Positions 1 to 8,723 of a DNA stretch of 64,000 bases are shown one piece after another. Each line of letters begins with the position of its first letter. Within the stretch, counting starts at the first letter, position 1. The stretch spans positions 1 to 64,000 of the forward strand of contig CAJTOW010000005.1 in the NCBI GenBank assembly GCA_910577655.1, given 5' to 3'. Source of the DNA: an uncultured Lachnospiraceae bacterium. Its GTDB lineage: Bacteria > Bacillota > Clostridia > Lachnospirales > Lachnospiraceae. The notes beneath the pieces were generated by a model. The model saw only the letters and a program-made list of their open reading frames with translations, was not told the origin of the DNA and did not search any database. The translations under genes and the position numbers were made by a program.

Positions 1-125
1 TCCTCGGCGGTATGGTTGACCTGGATCGGCGGCATGACGATTTGCCCACCAGGACGGCGGACAGCCACCATGCTTTTCCCTTTGGATACATCGACACCTA
101 CGGCGGTAATGAGCCCTTGTTCCAT
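1..125 (-). CDS. IS110-family transposase, N-terminal part only
   Basis: The first 41 residues of a DEDD-type IS110 transposase are present, and the gene runs off the left edge of the window. The reading frame opens MEQGLITAVGVDVSKGK, and VGVDVSKGKS is the family's first acidic motif (D at residue 12). The ATG at 125-123 has a GGAGGG ribosome site six bases upstream. IS110 transposases cut and recombine DNA under guidance of a structured RNA made from the element's non-coding end. No terminal inverted repeat is expected in this family. Whether the rest of the gene is intact cannot be seen. Confidence 0.85.
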   Translation of the reverse strand, partial: MEQGLITAVGVDVSKGKSMVAVRRPGGQIVMPPIQVNHTAE

Positions 126-239
126 ATCGTTCCCTCCAGATTCTGATTTGAAATCGGTGCCTGCCTCAACTCATAACCTATTCATCTTGCGTTGTTACCC
201 GAGTGTACGGCTTAGCCGTTATCTCAACCTGCACAATCG

Positions 240-360
240 AACGCCGCAATGAGAGGGCCGGCTGACAGTTTGCGGCGACGAGCGTAGAAGCTCAAGCATA
301 GCGTCGTCAGACCGATTGCCCTCTCATTGTAGCTTCGGTATGAGCTGCCTTTCAAGGGCA
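240..360 (-). ncRNA. Candidate IS110 bridge RNA region in the non-coding element end
   Basis: About 300 bases upstream of the transposase start hold no gene but strong secondary structure. A perfect 12-bp stem pairs 247-258 with 318-329 and encloses a 59-base loop containing a further GACGA/TCGTC pairing. A second 7-bp hairpin lies near 342-362. In the IS110 group, the end upstream of the transposase is known to encode the bridge RNA, transcribed with the transposase. Position, orientation and structure fit, but I did not identify the target-binding or donor-binding loops and cannot place the outer element boundary. Confidence 0.45.
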
Positions 361-430
361 GTTACCCATTCCTGGCCAAATATCTCTTGGCTCATAATCT
401 ACCCAATACTTGGCTCGCTCTTATTGTCGC

Positions 431-786
431 AAGCATAGGAAACGGGTACCCATTTCCGTAAATCTGCCCGTCTGCGCTATGGCTTGCCGGACAGATTTTG
501 CTTGTTGGGAAGTATCCCAAACCCTCTTGAAAATCCTTTCATTACCTACAACATCACACAAGGCGTTTTTGACGGAGTTTTGAGAAAAATTCTTCAAAAA
601 GTTTTCCTTGTTTCTTAATACGGGGAAGTTTGGGAAATGCCAATGTATCAGAAGAAAATTTCTAAAAATCTTTCTTATCGGGGTAGACTGTTGTATACTG
701 GTAAATACTTGCCTTAAAACCGCAAGATATATGAAAAGCGGAATGAAATATCCTGCTATAATGCGGAGAGAAAGGAGGAAGTTGCA
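431..786. other. Intergenic region between IS110 end and araC-like gene
   Basis: No convincing gene is present. The stretch is AT-rich toward its right side and should include the unplaced outer end of the IS110 element. A TATAAT at 757-762 lies just before the ribosome site AAAGGAGG at about 770-777 of the next gene. It has no good -35 partner at normal spacing, so the promoter of the AraC-like gene is uncertain. Confidence 0.4.
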
Positions 787-1644
787 ATGCCGGGGAATAT
801 CAAAAATGTAATGGCGGCAATCGACTATATCGAAAGCCACCTGCATGAAAAACTGGACTTGGAAACAGTTGCGGGGGCTGTACATTATTCAAAGTATCAT
901 CTGCACCGAATGTTCACAGGTACGGTAGGGTTGACAATCCATGATTATGTACAACGCCGCCAGTTGACCGAAGCCGCAAAACTGCTTGTACTTTCCGATA
1001 GACCAATCCTTGAAATTGCGCTTTCTGCCGGATATGAGAGTCAGCAGTCTTTTACGGATATTTTCAAAGCCATGTATAAAAAATCCCCTAATAGGTACAG
1101 GGAGGAGGAAGAATTTTATCCATTGCAGCTAAGATATGTCTTGAATGAAAATCCTACAGATTTAGAGGAAAAAGAATGGCAGGATAAAATCGTCTTTGCA
1201 ACACAGGAAGATATACCCAAATGGATAGAACTGGTTCACCTTGTCATTGACGGTTTCCCGCACTTGGACGAAAAACAATATCTTGCACAGTTACAGGAGT
1301 ATATCAAAAATAAGCGGGCATTGATTTTGAAAGACACTGATACGGCAATCGGGATTATGGCGTTTAATGAGGTGACGGGGAGCATTGATTTCTTTGGGGT
1401 ACACCCACAGTATCGGAAAAGAGGGATAGCGAAAGTGTTTTGTGAAAAAGCATTATGTGAACTTGCACGTTCCGCACAGATTAGCGTGACAACTTTTCGG
1501 GAGGGCGACAAGGCAGACACAGGTTATCGGGAGGTATGGGGAAGTCTTGGTTTCACTGAAGCGGAACTGTTAATTGAATTTGGCTATCCGACACAGCGTT
1601 TTATACTTTACAGAGAAAAATCGGAGGGCGGGGATAATGAGTGA
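787..1644 (+). CDS. AraC-family regulator fused to a GNAT acetyltransferase domain
   Basis: This 285-residue protein joins two domains. Residues about 7-105 form the double helix-turn-helix of AraC/XylS regulators, with an IEIALSAGYESQQSFTDIFK-like second helix pair near residues 77-97. Residues about 135-280 look like a GNAT N-acetyltransferase, with a FFGVHPQYRKRGIAK acyl-CoA loop near residue 203. It presumably binds DNA and senses or modifies a small molecule. The start has an AAAGGAGG ribosome site. Its last codons overlap the MATE exporter start by 8 bases, so it is likely the local regulator of that exporter. GC content is low compared with genes further right, which hints at transfer. 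Confidence 0.85.
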   Translation: MPGNIKNVMAAIDYIESHLHEKLDLETVAGAVHYSKYHLHRMFTGTVGLTIHDYVQRRQLTEAAKLLVLSDRPILEIALSAGYESQQSFTDIFKAMYKKSPNRYREEEEFYPLQLRYVLNENPTDLEEKEWQDKIVFATQEDIPKWIELVHLVIDGFPHLDEKQYLAQLQEYIKNKRALILKDTDTAIGIMAFNEVTGSIDFFGVHPQYRKRGIAKVFCEKALCELARSAQISVTTFREGDKADTGYREVWGSLGFTEAELLIEFGYPTQRFILYREKSEGGDNE

Positions 1645-2971
1645 CTTAAATCCACTATCACAGAACTTTACAATAAAATCGTTGCTGAAATTTGCATTTC
1701 CGACAATTTTGATGATGATATTCATGGGGCTGTATACAGTCGTTGACACAATTTTTGTAGCACGATTTGTAGATACAAATGCGCTTTCGGCATTGAATAT
1801 CGTCTGCCCTGTTATCAATCTGATTGTCGGTCTTGGAATGATGCTTGCAACCGGAGGAAGTGCGATTGTAGCCTGCAAAATGGGAGCAGGAGAACATAAA
1901 AAGGCGGCACAGGATTTTACGCTGATTATATCAGCGGGCATTTTGTTAGGTGTATTGATTTCAGTGTTGGGAACGGTTTTTATTGACAGGATTGTATGGG
2001 GACTTGGAGCGAACAGTATTCTATTTCCATACTGTAAAGAATACCTTTTTATCCTGCTGTTATTCACGCCCGCAAGTATCCTGCAAGTGCTTTTTCAAAA
2101 TCTTATCGTAACAGCGGGACGCCCCGGAATGGGTATGGTGCTTGGTGTAAGCGCAGGAATCGTAAATATTTTACTGGACTATATTTTTATGGTGCCGCTT
2201 CACATGGGCATTAAGGGGGCGGCATTTGGTACGGGCATTGGCTATATGATACCGGCGGTGATTGGATTATGGTTCTTTTCCGCAAAGAGAGGCAGTCTGC
2301 ATTTTATGAAGCCAGTCATAGATTTTTCCGTATTGGCTGAAAGCTGTGCCAATGGTTTTTCGGAAATGGTAAGTCAGGCGGCAACAGCGGTTACAACATT
2401 CTTTTTTAACTGCATTATGATGAAACTTCTTGGAGAAAATGGAGTTGCGGCAATCACAATCATTATCTATACGCAGTTTTTATTGAGTGCTCTTTACATA
2501 GGTTTTTCTATGGGAGCAGCCCCTGTTATCAGCTATAACTACGGGAAGCAGGAGGTCAAACAGCTAAAGAATGTATTTTCTATTTGTATGCGGTTCATTG
2601 TCTTTGTTTCGGTCACTGTTTTTGCAGCAGCTTTTATTTTGGGTTCGCCGTTGGTCGGTATTTTTGCAGAAAAGGGAACGCCTGTTTATGAAATTGCACG
2701 AAACGGATTTTGGATTTTTCCCTTTAGCTTTCTGTTTTGTGGGCTGAATATTTTTACCTCTGCCACATTTACGGCATTATCAAACGGGAAGCTGTCAGCA
2801 ATTTTGTCATTCCTGCGGACTTTCGGACTGATTACAGTACTGCTGCTTACATTGCCAAATGTTTTGGGCGTAACGGGGGTATGGCTTGCAGTACCGATAG
2901 CAGAACTAATCACCATGATTGTAGCACTGGTTTTTCTTCATCAGAATAGGGAAAAGTATCACTACGCATAA
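1637..2971 (+). CDS. MATE-family multidrug/cation exporter
   Basis: The 444-residue membrane protein has about twelve hydrophobic segments and the two-fold layout of MATE exporters, which expel drugs or organic cations in exchange for Na+ or H+. Its start MSDLNPLSQNFTIKSLLKFA and the PTILMMIFMGLYTVVDTIFV segment resemble MepA-type clostridial members. I placed the start at the ATG overlapping the end of the AraC-GNAT gene because an upstream in-frame extension would run through that gene. The overlap implies translational coupling. The transported substrate cannot be told from sequence. Confidence 0.9.
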   Translation: MSDLNPLSQNFTIKSLLKFAFPTILMMIFMGLYTVVDTIFVARFVDTNALSALNIVCPVINLIVGLGMMLATGGSAIVACKMGAGEHKKAAQDFTLIISAGILLGVLISVLGTVFIDRIVWGLGANSILFPYCKEYLFILLLFTPASILQVLFQNLIVTAGRPGMGMVLGVSAGIVNILLDYIFMVPLHMGIKGAAFGTGIGYMIPAVIGLWFFSAKRGSLHFMKPVIDFSVLAESCANGFSEMVSQAATAVTTFFFNCIMMKLLGENGVAAITIIIYTQFLLSALYIGFSMGAAPVISYNYGKQEVKQLKNVFSICMRFIVFVSVTVFAAAFILGSPLVGIFAEKGTPVYEIARNGFWIFPFSFLFCGLNIFTSATFTALSNGKLSAILSFLRTFGLITVLLLTLPNVLGVTGVWLAVPIAELITMIVALVFLHQNREKYHYA

Positions 2972-3044
2972 AAAGAGGATTTTCATACTGAATGAACTGT
3001 TACAAAATTCTTTCTAAATGGAAAGTGAACAGTCCAGCGGCCTC
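2972..3044. other. Short intergenic spacer with repeat fragment
   Basis: The spacer holds TGAACTGTTAC at about 2993-3003. This matches the terminal sequence of the dispersed hairpin repeats described further right, so it is probably a repeat remnant. No gene or terminator was seen. Confidence 0.3.
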
Positions 3045-3096
3045 TTGACAAAAGGATAACACAGTGTTATATTACTAATAAATAACACTGTGTTAT
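3045..3096 (+). promoter_or_regulatory. Consensus promoter with two BlaI/MecI-type operators
   Basis: TTGACA (3045-3050) and TATATT (3068-3073) are separated by 17 bases. Two 15-bp perfect palindromes flank and overlap this promoter: ATAACACAGTGTTAT at 3056-3070, covering the spacer and -10, and ATAACACTGTGTTAT at 3082-3096, just past the start point. The centres are 26 bp apart, so two repressor dimers could bind on nearby faces of the helix. BlaI/MecI repressors bind such palindromes, so this is very likely an autoregulated promoter for the two genes that follow. Confidence 0.88.
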
Positions 3097-3116
3097 ACAT
3101 TAAGGAGGACAAACAT

Positions 3117-3500
3117 ATGGTACAGCAAATATCCGATGCCGAACTCGAAATTATGAAAATCGTGTGGGGGAACCCGGAGGAGGTGACACTGTTCCACCAT
3201 ATCATGGACGGGCTGGCGGCCAGAGGCAGGCAGTGTCAAAAGAACACCTTGATTGTATTGCTGTCGCGGCTGATGAACAAGGGTTTTTTGAGTGCCAAAA
3301 AGATTGGACGCCGCAACGAATATACTGCGCTTGTTTCGGAAACGGAGTACCAGACGGTGCAGACGAAAAACTTCCTGGATAAAATCTATGAGGGAAGTGC
3401 AAAAGGGCTGGTTTCCAATCTGATTATGGGTGATGTGCTGACGGATGAGGAATATGAGGAATTGAAAAGACTGCTGGAGAAAGGAAAAGAGAAACAATGA
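3117..3500 (+). CDS. BlaI/MecI-family transcriptional repressor
   Basis: This 127-residue winged-helix protein opens MVQQISDAELEIMKIVWGNP, the classic Penicillinase_R start, and has the LSRLMNKGFL recognition helix and a C-terminal dimerisation helix. BlaI-type repressors are inactivated when the partner M56 protease triggers their cleavage. I chose ATG 3117 because AAGGAGG lies just upstream; an earlier in-frame start lies inside the operator. The gene ends in an ATGA overlap with the M56 gene. The regulated target may be only this operon, since no beta-lactamase is adjacent. Confidence 0.93.
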   Translation: MVQQISDAELEIMKIVWGNPEEVTLFHHIMDGLAARGRQCQKNTLIVLLSRLMNKGFLSAKKIGRRNEYTALVSETEYQTVQTKNFLDKIYEGSAKGLVSNLIMGDVLTDEEYEELKRLLEKGKEKQ

Positions 3501-5986
3501 ACGCAGTTTTGAAAATCTTCCTGTCCATGTCCTTTTCCGGCAGTCTGCTTATTCTGGCCCTGCTTTTAGTAAAGCGAATTTTGAAAGATAAAATCAGCCG
3601 TCAATGGCAGTATTACATTTGGCTGGTTGTCGTTTTGCGGCTGCTGTTCCCATTTGAGCCGGAAGTAAGTCTGCTGGGAAAGACCTATCAGGCTGTCGAT
3701 CAGGCTATCATCCAGGCCATTACCCAGACCATCACCCAGACCGCCCCTTTGCCGCCGCAGCAACAGTCCCCCCTTACCACTCCGGGAGGAAATCTCGCAC
3801 CAGCTGCCGGAACTGGGCAAAGCAATGGAAATATGAATAGTCCGACAGAAGATTTGGCAACTGCCCACTTGTTTCAAGAGAATGGGACGCTGCTGACAGA
3901 TCATGTTTGGCTGATTTGGCTTGTGGTCGCGCTGGTTCTGCTGGTACGAAAGGCAACGGTCTATCAGAGCTTTACGCGGTATATCAAGGCTGGCCTGACC
4001 CCGGTTTCTGACATTGGGATGATTGACCTGCTTTCCATCACTGCAAAGCAGGCAGGTATCAAAAGGCCGGTAGAGCTGTGTGCCAATCCGCTGGTTTCTT
4101 CACCGTTGCTGATTGGCTTTTTCCATCCATGTATCGTGCTGCCAGACGCGGATATTCCTGAAAAGGCTTTTCGGTATATTGTCCTCCATGAGCTGACCCA
4201 CTATAAGCGGCAGGATATGTTTTATAAATGGCTGGTGCAGATAACGGTCTGCCTGCATTGGTTTAACCCCCTTGTGCATCTTATGAGCCGGGAGATTACC
4301 AGGGCTTGTGAATTCTCCTGTGATGAAGCCGTCCTCGCTAAAATGGGGAGCGCCAATGCCCAGGACTATGGAAAAACCTTGCTTGACGCTATGGCGGCAG
4401 TTGGCAGATATAAGGAAAATCCCGGAGCGGTCACGTTAAGCGAAAATAAACAGCTATTGAAAGAAAGGTTAGGCGCTATTATGAAGTTTAAGGAGCAATC
4501 AAAGGCCGTTAAGATGTTGACCGTCGTGCTGACTTTGTGCATGGCTCTGGGCGCGTCCTTTGTCGGTATCTATACAAGGGGAAACGCTCAGGCCGCATCC
4601 ACCCCCAACACACCGCCGTACATCACTGGCAGGCCCTCGCTGTCGCTGGATGTCAGCGGCGCCGCTGTGAATGTTCTGGCGGCGGAGAATGACACAATTT
4701 CGGCAGAATACAACCGCGATGTTTATACGGTAAACATCAGCCAGCAGAACCGCGACTGGAAGGTTTCAATCTCCTGCAAAACCAGTACGAACACAAATGA
4801 TGAAACAATCAGGCTCTATCTTCCCAATGTGGATTATGGCGATGTAAAATTGAAAGCCGATAACGGGTATCTGACCTGCGGCCTGATCCGGTCCGGTAAT
4901 ATTGTGGGCAATTTCAACATGGCTTCCGTCTTTTTGACCTTGCCGGAGGGTTTTTCCGGCTCGGTAAACGCCATTGCCAGCAGCGGATATTTCCAGCTGG
5001 TTTCCCGGGACGATTTCAAAAATACCACCACTACCATTACCGACAACGGCGATTGGGGCGAGATTTACAAGCCGAAGAATTTCGAGGAAAACGGGAATAC
5101 TTCCACATTTACAGACGGCACAGGGGCAAACACAATCCGGGTTACACGAAAAGGCTCCGGCGTCATGGGGATATACACTTCTGATGCTTTTGACTTGTCG
5201 AATTATCCGGACGAATGGCAGGGTAAGCCCTGGGAGGACGATTGGTGGCAGAATACCTGGCAGGAAGATGATACTCCAGACGCTCCATCCACTGCGCCTG
5301 ACAGACAGTCAGCAAAAACAAACGGTGCATCCTCAGACATATCCTCAAACATTGGGCAATACTATCAGGATGGCAGCCTGCCGCTGTTTCAAATTGCTTT
5401 CCCCCGACTGGACAGGGAAGAACAGCTTGCGTGGCTGGAAAAAATTTATGCCGATGGGGATATTGCATTCTTTTCTGTCGCGGTACGTGGGCTTGATACA
5501 GATTCTCCTGTGCTTACCAGCTTCGCCGAAAAGGTTTATGAGAACGCCGATATTGCGTTTTTCTCTGCATTGGCGGACTGTATGGACGAAATGGAACGGG
5601 AACTTTGGCTGGACCGGGCAGTGGAGGATGGGAACTGGGCATTTCAATCCATGCTGTTTGATAAGCTGGACATGAAAGACGAATTTGACCAGCTGGAAGC
5701 GAAACAGGAAAGAGAATGGGCCATGGTGCAGATGGCGGAATATGAGAAGGCAGGCGTCACAATGGTGGATGAAAAGACTTATTATTATCAGGGACAGCTG
5801 GTCAATATCTTCCTGGACATCCGGAAAGAAGGCTCCTTTTATACACTGAACATGAATCCGGCTGGGATGGTTAATATCAAAATTATCCGAGACGCGAACA
5901 ACAATATCACAGGCGTTGCCTATATGACCGGGGCGGAAGTGGCTGAACTGCTGGGGGATATGGATGACCCGGATGATAAAAGGTGA
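3497..5986 (+). CDS. M56 (BlaR1-like) membrane metalloprotease with an unusual extracellular region
   Basis: This 829-residue membrane protein has N-terminal hydrophobic segments near residues 8-28 and 38-52, another near 136-152, and the zinc motif HELTH at 231-235 followed by YKRQDMFYKW, diagnostic of M56. A further membrane segment lies near 340-360. The outer part is not a penicillin-binding domain. Residues about 375-545 are a beta-rich DUF4097-like adhesin region, and about 610-720 is acidic with repeated DIAFFSxL-type helical motifs. It should sense an external signal and relieve the upstream repressor. The signal is probably not a beta-lactam, given the missing serine acylation motifs. 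Confidence 0.85.
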   Translation: MNAVLKIFLSMSFSGSLLILALLLVKRILKDKISRQWQYYIWLVVVLRLLFPFEPEVSLLGKTYQAVDQAIIQAITQTITQTAPLPPQQQSPLTTPGGNLAPAAGTGQSNGNMNSPTEDLATAHLFQENGTLLTDHVWLIWLVVALVLLVRKATVYQSFTRYIKAGLTPVSDIGMIDLLSITAKQAGIKRPVELCANPLVSSPLLIGFFHPCIVLPDADIPEKAFRYIVLHELTHYKRQDMFYKWLVQITVCLHWFNPLVHLMSREITRACEFSCDEAVLAKMGSANAQDYGKTLLDAMAAVGRYKENPGAVTLSENKQLLKERLGAIMKFKEQSKAVKMLTVVLTLCMALGASFVGIYTRGNAQAASTPNTPPYITGRPSLSLDVSGAAVNVLAAENDTISAEYNRDVYTVNISQQNRDWKVSISCKTSTNTNDETIRLYLPNVDYGDVKLKADNGYLTCGLIRSGNIVGNFNMASVFLTLPEGFSGSVNAIASSGYFQLVSRDDFKNTTTTITDNGDWGEIYKPKNFEENGNTSTFTDGTGANTIRVTRKGSGVMGIYTSDAFDLSNYPDEWQGKPWEDDWWQNTWQEDDTPDAPSTAPDRQSAKTNGASSDISSNIGQYYQDGSLPLFQIAFPRLDREEQLAWLEKIYADGDIAFFSVAVRGLDTDSPVLTSFAEKVYENADIAFFSALADCMDEMERELWLDRAVEDGNWAFQSMLFDKLDMKDEFDQLEAKQEREWAMVQMAEYEKAGVTMVDEKTYYYQGQLVNIFLDIRKEGSFYTLNMNPAGMVNIKIIRDANNNITGVAYMTGAEVAELLGDMDDPDDKR

Positions 5987-6090
5987 TTCACGGGGGAATT
6001 GTTCCAAGGGATACGCTCTGAAAAAAGTTTCCCCAAGAGGAAACAGCAACCACGATTCTGTCTTTAGGATTGACATAGACCGCATCTCCA

Positions 6091-6147
6091 CAAGGGACGC
6101 CTTCGGTGTGCACGCTCCACTTTGCGGTACACCGCAGGCGTCCCTTG
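6091..6147. terminator. Long hairpin between convergent genes
   Basis: CAAGGGACGCC and neighbouring bases (from 6091) pair with GGCGTCCCTTG (to 6147), giving a stem of about 19 bp with one mismatch and an 18-20 base loop. It sits between the end of the M56 gene and the end of the converging flippase gene, the usual place for a bidirectional terminator. There is no clear T-run on either side, so it may instead be a REP-like palindrome. Confidence 0.5.
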
Positions 6148-6169
6148 GGATATTTGGGCCAAATTCAGG

Positions 6170-7816
6170 TTACATAGTGTCGGAGACGCAGGCAGATACC
6201 TGCTTTGCCATATGAAACACCAGCAGCAGCCCCCCATAGCAGCCCCCCAGCAGCAGAATGTGCAAAGCGGTCTCCATAAACACCGGCAGGAGCTCATCTG
6301 TGGGCAGCAGCCCTTCCACAAAATAATGGATCCCTACAGAGATCACCAGGAATATGCAGGGCTTCACGATCATTTCCCAGGCGTCCCATGTAAATGGGAT
6401 GCTTTTATGTAGTGCGGCAAGATGCAGCAGTGCCAGCAGGATTTCACAGAGAAGCATACCTACCAGAAGAGCAAGGATACCAAACCTGGGGATGCCGAAG
6501 TAGACAAAGCCAATCCGCAGAACCAGGGATATGGTATTATGGAAAAAGGTAGTCTGTGTCTTCCCCAGGCCGTTGAGGATGCTGCCCATGGTAGTGGACA
6601 GATAGAGGAAGGGACAGAGCCAGGAGAGTACCTGGATATAGAATCCGGCGTTCTCATTGTGGAAGACGCTGGTTCCCAGGGCATCTCCATATAGAGTAAA
6701 GACCCCTATAGAAAAGATCCCCATATACATGCTGTAGCGCAGGGACATGGCGATGCTGGACAGGATACTCTGGTAACGTCCTGCCGCCTGGTCCTGGGCA
6801 ATGCTTGGCAGCAGCAGGACAGAGATGGAGTTGGTGATGGCGGAGGGGAACAGGATAAAGGGCAGCGCCATTCCGGTCAGCACTCCATACACGGCCAGGG
6901 CATCCCCATTGGCCATTCCGGACATCTGCAGCCTGGTGGGGATCCAGATAGCCTCCAGACTGGCCAGGAGATTCAGAACCAGCCGGTTGGCCATCAGGGG
7001 TACAGCCAGGGACAGAAGGGGCAGGGCGGTGGAGAACAGGGAACTGCTTATGCAGGCCGGACTCTTTCTGCCATCAGACGTATTCTGGCGGCTGTCGGGA
7101 AACTGGTCTTTCCCGGCAGGAGTCTTATCCTGGGGGCCTGAAGCCTGTTTCGGCTGGGACAGGTCTTCCCTCTGGGGCGGACAGAAGCATAGACACAAGA
7201 AGGTAAATGCTGCCGAAGCTGCCTCCCCTGCCAGATGTCCCATGACTGCCAGATGGACCGTGATGGTATGGCCCAGGCCGGTCCAGTAATCGGCGATGAA
7301 GAATACCACAGCCATGCGGATCATCTGCTCCGCGATCTGGGAGAGGGCGGGAACCCGGGATTTCTGCATTCCGTAGTAGTAGCCATTGATGCAGGCATGG
7401 ACAGCCGCAAAGGGGACAGAGATACCAAGGAGCGGCAGAAACGGTGCGCACCTGGGCTCCATCAGCACACGCTCTGCCAGAAATTCTGCCTGGGAGCAGA
7501 TGAGCCAGGCCAGGGCCAGGGACATTCCCCCGGACAGCAGCAGTCCGGTGCGGAAGATAGAGCGTCCTTTATGGCTGTGGGAAGCTATGTACTGGGAAAC
7601 AGCCGTCTGGACGGATCCGGCACACAAGGCAAAACAGATACCGAATACCGGGTGCATCATGTTGTAAAGGCCCAGTCCCTCAGCGCCGATGGTGCGGGAC
7701 AGAAAGATCCGGTAGAAGAAGCCCAGAACCCGGCACGCGAAACCGCTGGCTGTCAGCAGAAGCGTGCCGGTCAGGAAGGCACGCTTCTTGGGTGATAGTT
7801 GGGAAAGCAGATTCAT
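6170..7816 (-). CDS. SpoVB/MurJ-like lipid-linked oligosaccharide flippase
   Basis: The 548-residue protein has many hydrophobic segments and the N-terminal TLLLTASGFACRVLGFFYRI stretch, which with RTIGAEGLGLYNM marks the polysaccharide-transport (MOP superfamily) branch containing stage V sporulation protein B. Members flip lipid-linked cell-wall or spore-cortex precursors across the membrane. A charged insertion of about 50 residues (near 215-260, rich in Gln, Ser and Pro) interrupts the usual topology and is probably a cytoplasmic loop. The gene stands alone on the minus strand. Confidence 0.85.
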   Translation of the reverse strand: MNLLSQLSPKKRAFLTGTLLLTASGFACRVLGFFYRIFLSRTIGAEGLGLYNMMHPVFGICFALCAGSVQTAVSQYIASHSHKGRSIFRTGLLLSGGMSLALAWLICSQAEFLAERVLMEPRCAPFLPLLGISVPFAAVHACINGYYYGMQKSRVPALSQIAEQMIRMAVVFFIADYWTGLGHTITVHLAVMGHLAGEAASAAFTFLCLCFCPPQREDLSQPKQASGPQDKTPAGKDQFPDSRQNTSDGRKSPACISSSLFSTALPLLSLAVPLMANRLVLNLLASLEAIWIPTRLQMSGMANGDALAVYGVLTGMALPFILFPSAITNSISVLLLPSIAQDQAAGRYQSILSSIAMSLRYSMYMGIFSIGVFTLYGDALGTSVFHNENAGFYIQVLSWLCPFLYLSTTMGSILNGLGKTQTTFFHNTISLVLRIGFVYFGIPRFGILALLVGMLLCEILLALLHLAALHKSIPFTWDAWEMIVKPCIFLVISVGIHYFVEGLLPTDELLPVFMETALHILLLGGCYGGLLLVFHMAKQVSACVSDTM

Positions 7817-7888
7817 AAAAGCTCCAGAAATGGGAAATTATTACAATGTATGCGGCGGGACAGCGAAAATGCCTGCCGGAAAGAGCAA

Positions 7889-8719
7889 TTATCTTTTTGT
7901 GGAATCCTGAACCCCCCGTGCCACCGCCAGTACATATTTGTACACATTCTCCATAGCCTCTGTCTGAATCCATTCCGGCCCGTCCCGGAAGCCGCCATGC
8001 ATAGTGGTAACTACCTCCATCTGGCCCAGCATCATCTCGAATTCCGGCGGACGACCCAGAAATCCTTCACCGTAGGTGGCCAGGGCCTTCAGATAGGCGA
8101 TGTCCCAGCGGGGAACCATGGCGATACTTAAGGCCGGGATCCGGGTGCGGGCAAAGGAGGACTCGTCCCCTTTGGGCAGGAAGCGGACCACCTGTCCGGA
8201 AAAAGGCTCCAGAAATGCTTTGCGGCAGAAGGGGCGGAAGAGGGCAGACCGCTCGTGCCCCTTTCCGCAGATGACCAGACTGTCCCCGTAACCGCACATG
8301 TCCAGATTGACGACACCGGAAATGGTCTGCCGGTCAAGCCGGGACACATAGAGACGGCTGCCGGAAAAGCCAGTCTCCTCCCCGTCAAAGAAGGCAAATC
8401 TGGCAGGAATCCGTTCTTGTCTCAGGGTTCTGGCCAGAGTGATAAGGATACACAGGGAGGCTGCATTGTCATTGACACCCGGACTTCCGGGGGTGGCATC
8501 ATAGTGGGCGCAGAAGAGGAGGCAGGGTTTTTGGCTGCCGGAATCTGCCGGTTCCACCAGATAGTTTCTGGTTCCCCGGGGGACCTTGACGGAAGGCGGC
8601 TCCTCCTGCGGGGTAAAAGGGATGCATTCCTTCTCAAGGACCTGCTCCAGGGCCAGACGGCGTCCGTCCGGATCCCTGGAGGCCAGGGTCTCCAGATGAA
8701 GGGTCAGAGAGTCCGTCAT
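7889..8719 (-). CDS. M28-family zinc aminopeptidase-like protein
   Basis: This 276-residue protein carries the M28 zinc-ligand series in order: H in CAHYDA, D in GVNDNAAS, the E-E pair in FFDGEETGFSG, D in VNLDMCGYG, and a final H near the C-terminus in TMHGG. Family members remove N-terminal amino acids from peptides or act as related amidohydrolases. No signal peptide is visible from the chosen start MTDSLTLHLET, so it is probably cytoplasmic. The start lies four bases after the stop of the YhcH gene, so the two form one minus-strand operon. A longer frame exists, but it would overlap YhcH almost fully. Confidence 0.85.
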   Translation of the reverse strand: MTDSLTLHLETLASRDPDGRRLALEQVLEKECIPFTPQEEPPSVKVPRGTRNYLVEPADSGSQKPCLLFCAHYDATPGSPGVNDNAASLCILITLARTLRQERIPARFAFFDGEETGFSGSRLYVSRLDRQTISGVVNLDMCGYGDSLVICGKGHERSALFRPFCRKAFLEPFSGQVVRFLPKGDESSFARTRIPALSIAMVPRWDIAYLKALATYGEGFLGRPPEFEMMLGQMEVVTTMHGGFRDGPEWIQTEAMENVYKYVLAVARGVQDSTKR

Positions 8720-8723
8720 AGGC

